DNA of 8,337 nt. Origin: JALYNX01 sp035292605. Its GTDB lineage: Bacteria; Actinomycetota; Acidimicrobiia; Spongiisociales; ZC4RG35. The position numbers were made by a program, and so were the translations under genes. The stretch is taken from the NCBI GenBank assembly GCA_035292605.1, contig DATDPT010000119.1, positions 1 through 8,337 on the forward strand, written 5' to 3'. Below, in pieces: positions 6,127 to 8,337 of this stretch (position 1 is the first letter of the stretch; each line of letters opens with the position of its first letter). A model generated the notes under the pieces. The model worked only from the letters and a program-made list of their open reading frames with translations, was not told the DNA's origin and searched no databases.

Positions 6127-6914
6127 GAGCCGCAGTCACCGCCCGAGACCTGGTTCTCGCCTACGGGGCCAAGATCGCCCTGGACAGTTCTCGCTTCGAG
6201 ATCCCGGTCGGGGGCATCACCGCCCTGATCGGCCCCAACGGCTCGGGAAAGTCGACCCTCTTGAACGCCATCGCAGGCCTGATCGAGCCCGCCTCGGGAA
6301 CCATCGATGTGCTGACCAGCGGTGACGGCGCCCGATCGATCGCCTATGTGCTGCAGACAACAAAGGTCAACGAAGCTCTGCCGATAACCGTCAGGGAGGT
6401 GGTCACCATGGGCCGGTATGCGACCACCGGCGGTCACCGGCGTCTCGATTCCAGGGACGTGGCGGCCGTCGACGAAGCCATCCGTCGGATGGGAATCGGT
6501 GATCTCGAGGACCGGCATCTCGGCGACCTCTCCGGTGGTCAGCGCCAACGGGTGTTCGTGGCGCAAGGCCTGGCCCAGGACCACGACATCCTGCTGCTCG
6601 ACGAGCCCATCACCGGGCTGGATCTCACCTCGGCCCGGGCGATCGACGAGGTGATCCACGACGAGAACAAAAGGGGCTGCACCATCATCATGACCACCCA
6701 TGACCTGGCCGAGGCGCATGTGGCCAACCACGTGCTGTTGCTGTCGCGCCGGGTGGTGGCCTGGGGCTCTCCGGATGAGGTGTTGACCTTGGAGAACTTA
6801 ACCGAGGCCTACGGGCCGAAGCTGCTCCACCTCGAGGATCAGCAACTCTTCATAGACGATCCGGCACACCGGCCGGTGCCCGGCCGGCATGTTCATCGGG
6901 ATCGATCGACCTAG
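6123..6914 (+). CDS. aztA: Zinc ABC transporter ATP-binding protein, AztA-like
   Basis: The 263-residue product powers zinc import by binding to the AztB permease at the inner membrane face. All nucleotide-site elements are present: Walker A GPNGSGKST (37-45), Q-loop Gln78, signature LSGGQ (136-140), Walker B ILLLDE (156-161), D-loop TGLD, and switch His193 (TTHD). The ALPITVREVVTMGRYATTGGHRRL stretch after the Q-loop (85-108) and the VAQGLAQDHDILLLDEP run resemble what I recall of AztA. The start is taken as GTG 6123, which overlaps the zur stop as GTGA; a TTG at 6108 would reach deeper into zur without benefit. No clear ribosome site is seen, so translation is probably coupled to zur. The C-terminal tail carries three histidines (249, 256, 258). 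The stop codon overlaps that of the convergent RNA-binding gene. Confidence 0.92.
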   Translation: MRAAVTARDLVLAYGAKIALDSSRFEIPVGGITALIGPNGSGKSTLLNAIAGLIEPASGTIDVLTSGDGARSIAYVLQTTKVNEALPITVREVVTMGRYATTGGHRRLDSRDVAAVDEAIRRMGIGDLEDRHLGDLSGGQRQRVFVAQGLAQDHDILLLDEPITGLDLTSARAIDEVIHDENKRGCTIIMTTHDLAEAHVANHVLLLSRRVVAWGSPDEVLTLENLTEAYGPKLLHLEDQQLFIDDPAHRPVPGRHVHRDRST

Positions 6915-7174
6915 CGTCCCCGGCGGGGACGCTCTTCGCGGGGTCGAGCCTCGTTGACCTTCAGGGCGCGGCCGTTGTAGTCGTAGCCGTCGAGCTCCGA
7001 GATCGCTTTGGAGCCCTCATCGTTCGGCATCTCGACGAAACCGAAGCCGCGGGAGCGCCCGGTCTCCCGGTCGTTGATGATCGCCGCTGATTCGACGGTT
7101 CCGTACTCGCCGAAAAGAGTCTCCAGGTCCTGTGCCGTTGCGTTGAACGGGAGGTTTCCCACGTAGATGTTCAT
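6911..7174 (-). CDS. Small RRM-domain RNA-binding protein
   Basis: The 87-residue product is a single RNA recognition motif with almost nothing else. RNP2 is IYVGNL (3-8) and RNP1 is RGFGFVEM (42-49), with the aromatic RNA-stacking residues Y4, F44 and F46 all in place. A short arginine-rich tail (PREERPRRGR, 78-87) replaces the glycine-rich tail of many cyanobacterial Rbp proteins. It should bind single-stranded RNA in the cytoplasm; targets are unknown. ATG 7174 has AAGGA 9 nt upstream (complement of 7184-7188). Its TAG stop and the aztA TAG stop share the palindrome CTAG at 6911-6914. It lies 148 nt downstream of the isomerase gene on the same strand and may have its own promoter in that gap. 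Confidence 0.95.
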   Translation of the reverse strand: MNIYVGNLPFNATAQDLETLFGEYGTVESAAIINDRETGRSRGFGFVEMPNDEGSKAISELDGYDYNGRALKVNEARPREERPRRGR

Positions 7175-7322
7175 GCTGACTGGTCCTTGTCTAGTTGGCC
7201 CTTGCGGGCTTTACGTCGCATTGTCCGCTACGACCCTTGTCCTCAGCCCAGTCATTCAGAACAGGGAGATCAGAACGAGTCGCCGCCGAGGCAGCAACAG
7301 GGCCGGGAGGATAACAGAGCTG
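7175..7322 (-). other. Leader/intergenic region upstream of the RRM protein gene
   Basis: The 148-nt non-coding stretch separates the isomerase stop from the RRM gene start on the minus strand. It holds the RRM ribosome site, a small hairpin GCCC-GCAA-GGGC on the minus strand (7198-7209) with a GNRA-type loop 23 nt from the start codon, and two ACAAGG copies (complements of 7185-7190 and 7235-7240), one of them being the ribosome site. A weak stem GCTGC/GCGGC lies nearer the isomerase gene but has no U-tract, so I do not call a terminator. No convincing -10/-35 pair was found. Confidence 0.4.
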
Positions 7323-7832
7323 TCAGATTTCTGTGACGGTAACTCTGTTGATAATCGCCTCCTCTGTCGGCCGGTCGCGTCGGTCGGTCTCGGTGCCTGC
7401 GATGGAGTCGACAACGTCGAGCCCTGAGGTCACCTTCCCGAAGATCGTATAGGAATGAGGCAGGCCGACGTCCTGGTGACAGATGAAGAATTGTGATCCG
7501 TTGGTGTTAGGGCCGGCGTTGGCCATCGCCACCGTCCCCCGGGAATAGGCGCCTTCGCCCTCGAACTCGTCTCGGAACTTGTACCCGGGCCCACCGGTCC
7601 CGGTTCCGGTCGGATCGCCGCCCTGGATCATGAAGTCCTCGATGACCCGATGGAAGATGATCCCGTCGTAGTAGCCCTCACGGCTCAAGAAGACGAAGTT
7701 GTTCACGGCCAACGGGGAGCGCACGACGTCGAACTCGATCTCGATCACCCCGTGATTCGTCTCGAGAGTTGCGCTGTAGTTCTTGTCGAGGTCGATGACG
7801 AGGTCGGGCGGGCTCGGGTACTGGTTGGCCAT
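7323..7832 (-). CDS. Cyclophilin-type peptidyl-prolyl cis-trans isomerase
   Basis: The 169-residue protein catalyses proline isomerisation in folding proteins. The cyclophilin signature is seen as IIFHRVIEDFMIQGGDPTGTGTGGPG (58-83), with catalytic Arg62 and Gln70, followed by MANAGPNTNGSQFFI (103-117) and YTIFGKV (128-134). The position of the human cyclophilin A Trp121 falls in GLPHSY, so there is no tryptophan there, as in many bacterial forms that are weakly sensitive to cyclosporin. There is no signal peptide or membrane segment, so it is a cytosolic enzyme. The start is set at ATG 7832 because the family's typical N-terminal strand follows it; the longer frame to 7922 lies over the end of the upstream gene. 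The ribosome site is weak (AGAAAG). It starts 38 nt after the upstream redox gene ends, consistent with one operon. Confidence 0.93.
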   Translation of the reverse strand: MANQYPSPPDLVIDLDKNYSATLETNHGVIEIEFDVVRSPLAVNNFVFLSREGYYDGIIFHRVIEDFMIQGGDPTGTGTGGPGYKFRDEFEGEGAYSRGTVAMANAGPNTNGSQFFICHQDVGLPHSYTIFGKVTSGLDVVDSIAGTETDRRDRPTEEAIINRVTVTEI

Positions 7833-7870
7833 GGTGTCTGCTTTCTGATGCTGGATGGGGACGGAGTGCG

Positions 7871-8337
7871 TCAGCCGACGAAATAGGCGGGAGTGTTGCC
7901 GCTCCTCCATTTGATGGAACATCCCATCGATGGACGCTGGATATCGCTGACCGGCTCCCCGGCCAGGACCGCCCGGGCCGCGGCTCGCAGGTCGTCACCG
8001 GTGACGGGTGTGTCGTTGCCAGGGCGTGCTCCGTCGAACTGCCCCCGGTAGACCAGCCGGCGGTCACGGTCGAAGAGGAAGAAGTCGGGGGTGCACATCG
8101 CGGTGTAGGCCGCCGCCGCTGTCTGCTCGCCGTCGAAGAGGTAGGGAAAGGTGTAGCCGTAGGTCGTGGCCTCGACCTTCATTGCCTCGGGGGAGTCGTC
8201 GGGGTACAGATCGGGGTCGTTGGACGAGATGGCGATGATCGCCAATCCGCTGTCGAGGTGATCACGCCCGAAGCGCGCCAATTCGTCCCGGACATGCTTG
8301 ACATAGGGGCAGTGGTTGCAGATGAACATCACCAGCA
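7871..8337 (-). CDS. Thioredoxin/peroxiredoxin-like protein (PRX_like1 type), 5'-truncated
   Basis: The frame is open to the right edge, so the N-terminus is missing; 154 residues are visible and by comparison with the family (about 180-200) some 30-40 are outside. An in-frame GTG-ATG at 8327-8332 falls inside the central beta-strand just before the active site and cannot be the start. The strand leads into CNHCPYVKHVRDEL, a CxxC active site (visible Cys6 and Cys9), then AIIAISSNDP, and the cis-proline region CTPDFFLFDRDRRLVYRGQFDG. The end PSMGCSIKWRSGNTPAYF is typical of this AhpC/TSA-related group with the thioredoxin fold. It probably acts as a cytosolic thiol-disulfide or peroxide-linked oxidoreductase; the substrate is unknown. 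It precedes the isomerase gene by 38 nt on the same strand. Confidence 0.88.
   Translation of the reverse strand, partial: LVMFICNHCPYVKHVRDELARFGRDHLDSGLAIIAISSNDPDLYPDDSPEAMKVEATTYGYTFPYLFDGEQTAAAAYTAMCTPDFFLFDRDRRLVYRGQFDGARPGNDTPVTGDDLRAAARAVLAGEPVSDIQRPSMGCSIKWRSGNTPAYFVG

Noticed and set aside
7280..7300. Possible terminator after the isomerase gene (stem GCTGC/GCGGC on the minus strand)
   Set aside because: The stem is five pairs with one wobble and no U-tract follows.
7167..7427. 86-codon plus-strand frame over the RRM leader and the isomerase end
   Set aside because: No ribosome site or recognisable domain; it runs antisense into the isomerase gene.
7833..7922. Longer N-terminus for the isomerase
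   Set aside because: It would overlap the end of the redox gene, and its residues are unlike cyclophilins; ATG 7832 gives the normal family start.
1..8337. Mobile element, phage, CRISPR, tRNA or rRNA content
   Set aside because: No transposase or integrase motifs, no regularly spaced repeats, no RNA gene signatures, and uniform base composition apart from the AT-rich operator.

Overview
The window looks like chromosomal DNA from a GC-rich bacterium, most likely an actinobacterium. A placement in or near Acidimicrobiia is only a guess. The reasons are the GC-rich third codon positions, the GTG starts, very tight gene packing, an F420-type luciferase-like oxidoreductase, a zinc transporter closest to the AztABC type, and a 15-bp 7-1-7 palindrome of the kind used by actinobacterial Zur. 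I saw no phage genes, transposase, CRISPR array, rRNA or tRNA. It reads as ordinary core and accessory metabolism with one well-formed regulatory module.

Layout from left to right. A 5'-truncated integral membrane protein (+) converges on glpD, the aerobic glycerol-3-phosphate dehydrogenase (-). GlpD is divergent from a luciferase-like monooxygenase (+), which is followed 22 nt later by a PEBP (YbhB/YbcL-like) protein (+). The PEBP gene converges on the zinc-uptake block: aztB permease and aztC lipoprotein (-), then divergently a Fur-family regulator (probably Zur) and aztA ATPase (+). aztA converges, with overlapping stop codons, on a small RRM RNA-binding protein (-). Upstream of that on the minus strand are a cyclophilin-type peptidyl-prolyl isomerase and a thioredoxin/peroxiredoxin-like protein that runs off the right edge.

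The zinc block is the most coherent system. One Zur-type operator (5634-5648, TGAGAATCATTATCA) lies in the 71-bp gap between aztC and zur, so a single zinc-loaded repressor dimer pair could shut off both arms: binding protein and permease on the left, regulator and ATPase on the right. zur and aztA overlap by 4 nt (GTGA). aztC and aztB are separated by a spacer with a perfect 8-bp inverted repeat that starts directly after the aztC stop codon, which could set more binding protein than permease. The AztD-type zinc chaperone known from characterised azt loci is not in this window.

Spaces of interest are the 81-bp glpD/monooxygenase divergent region (three copies of CGGGCGGC about one helical turn apart) and the 148-bp stretch upstream of the RNA-binding protein gene. 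No stretch longer than 300 bases lacks a gene. I do not see evidence for an undescribed system. The most testable items are the shared Zur operator, the aztC-aztB hairpin and the terminator-free convergent gene ends.
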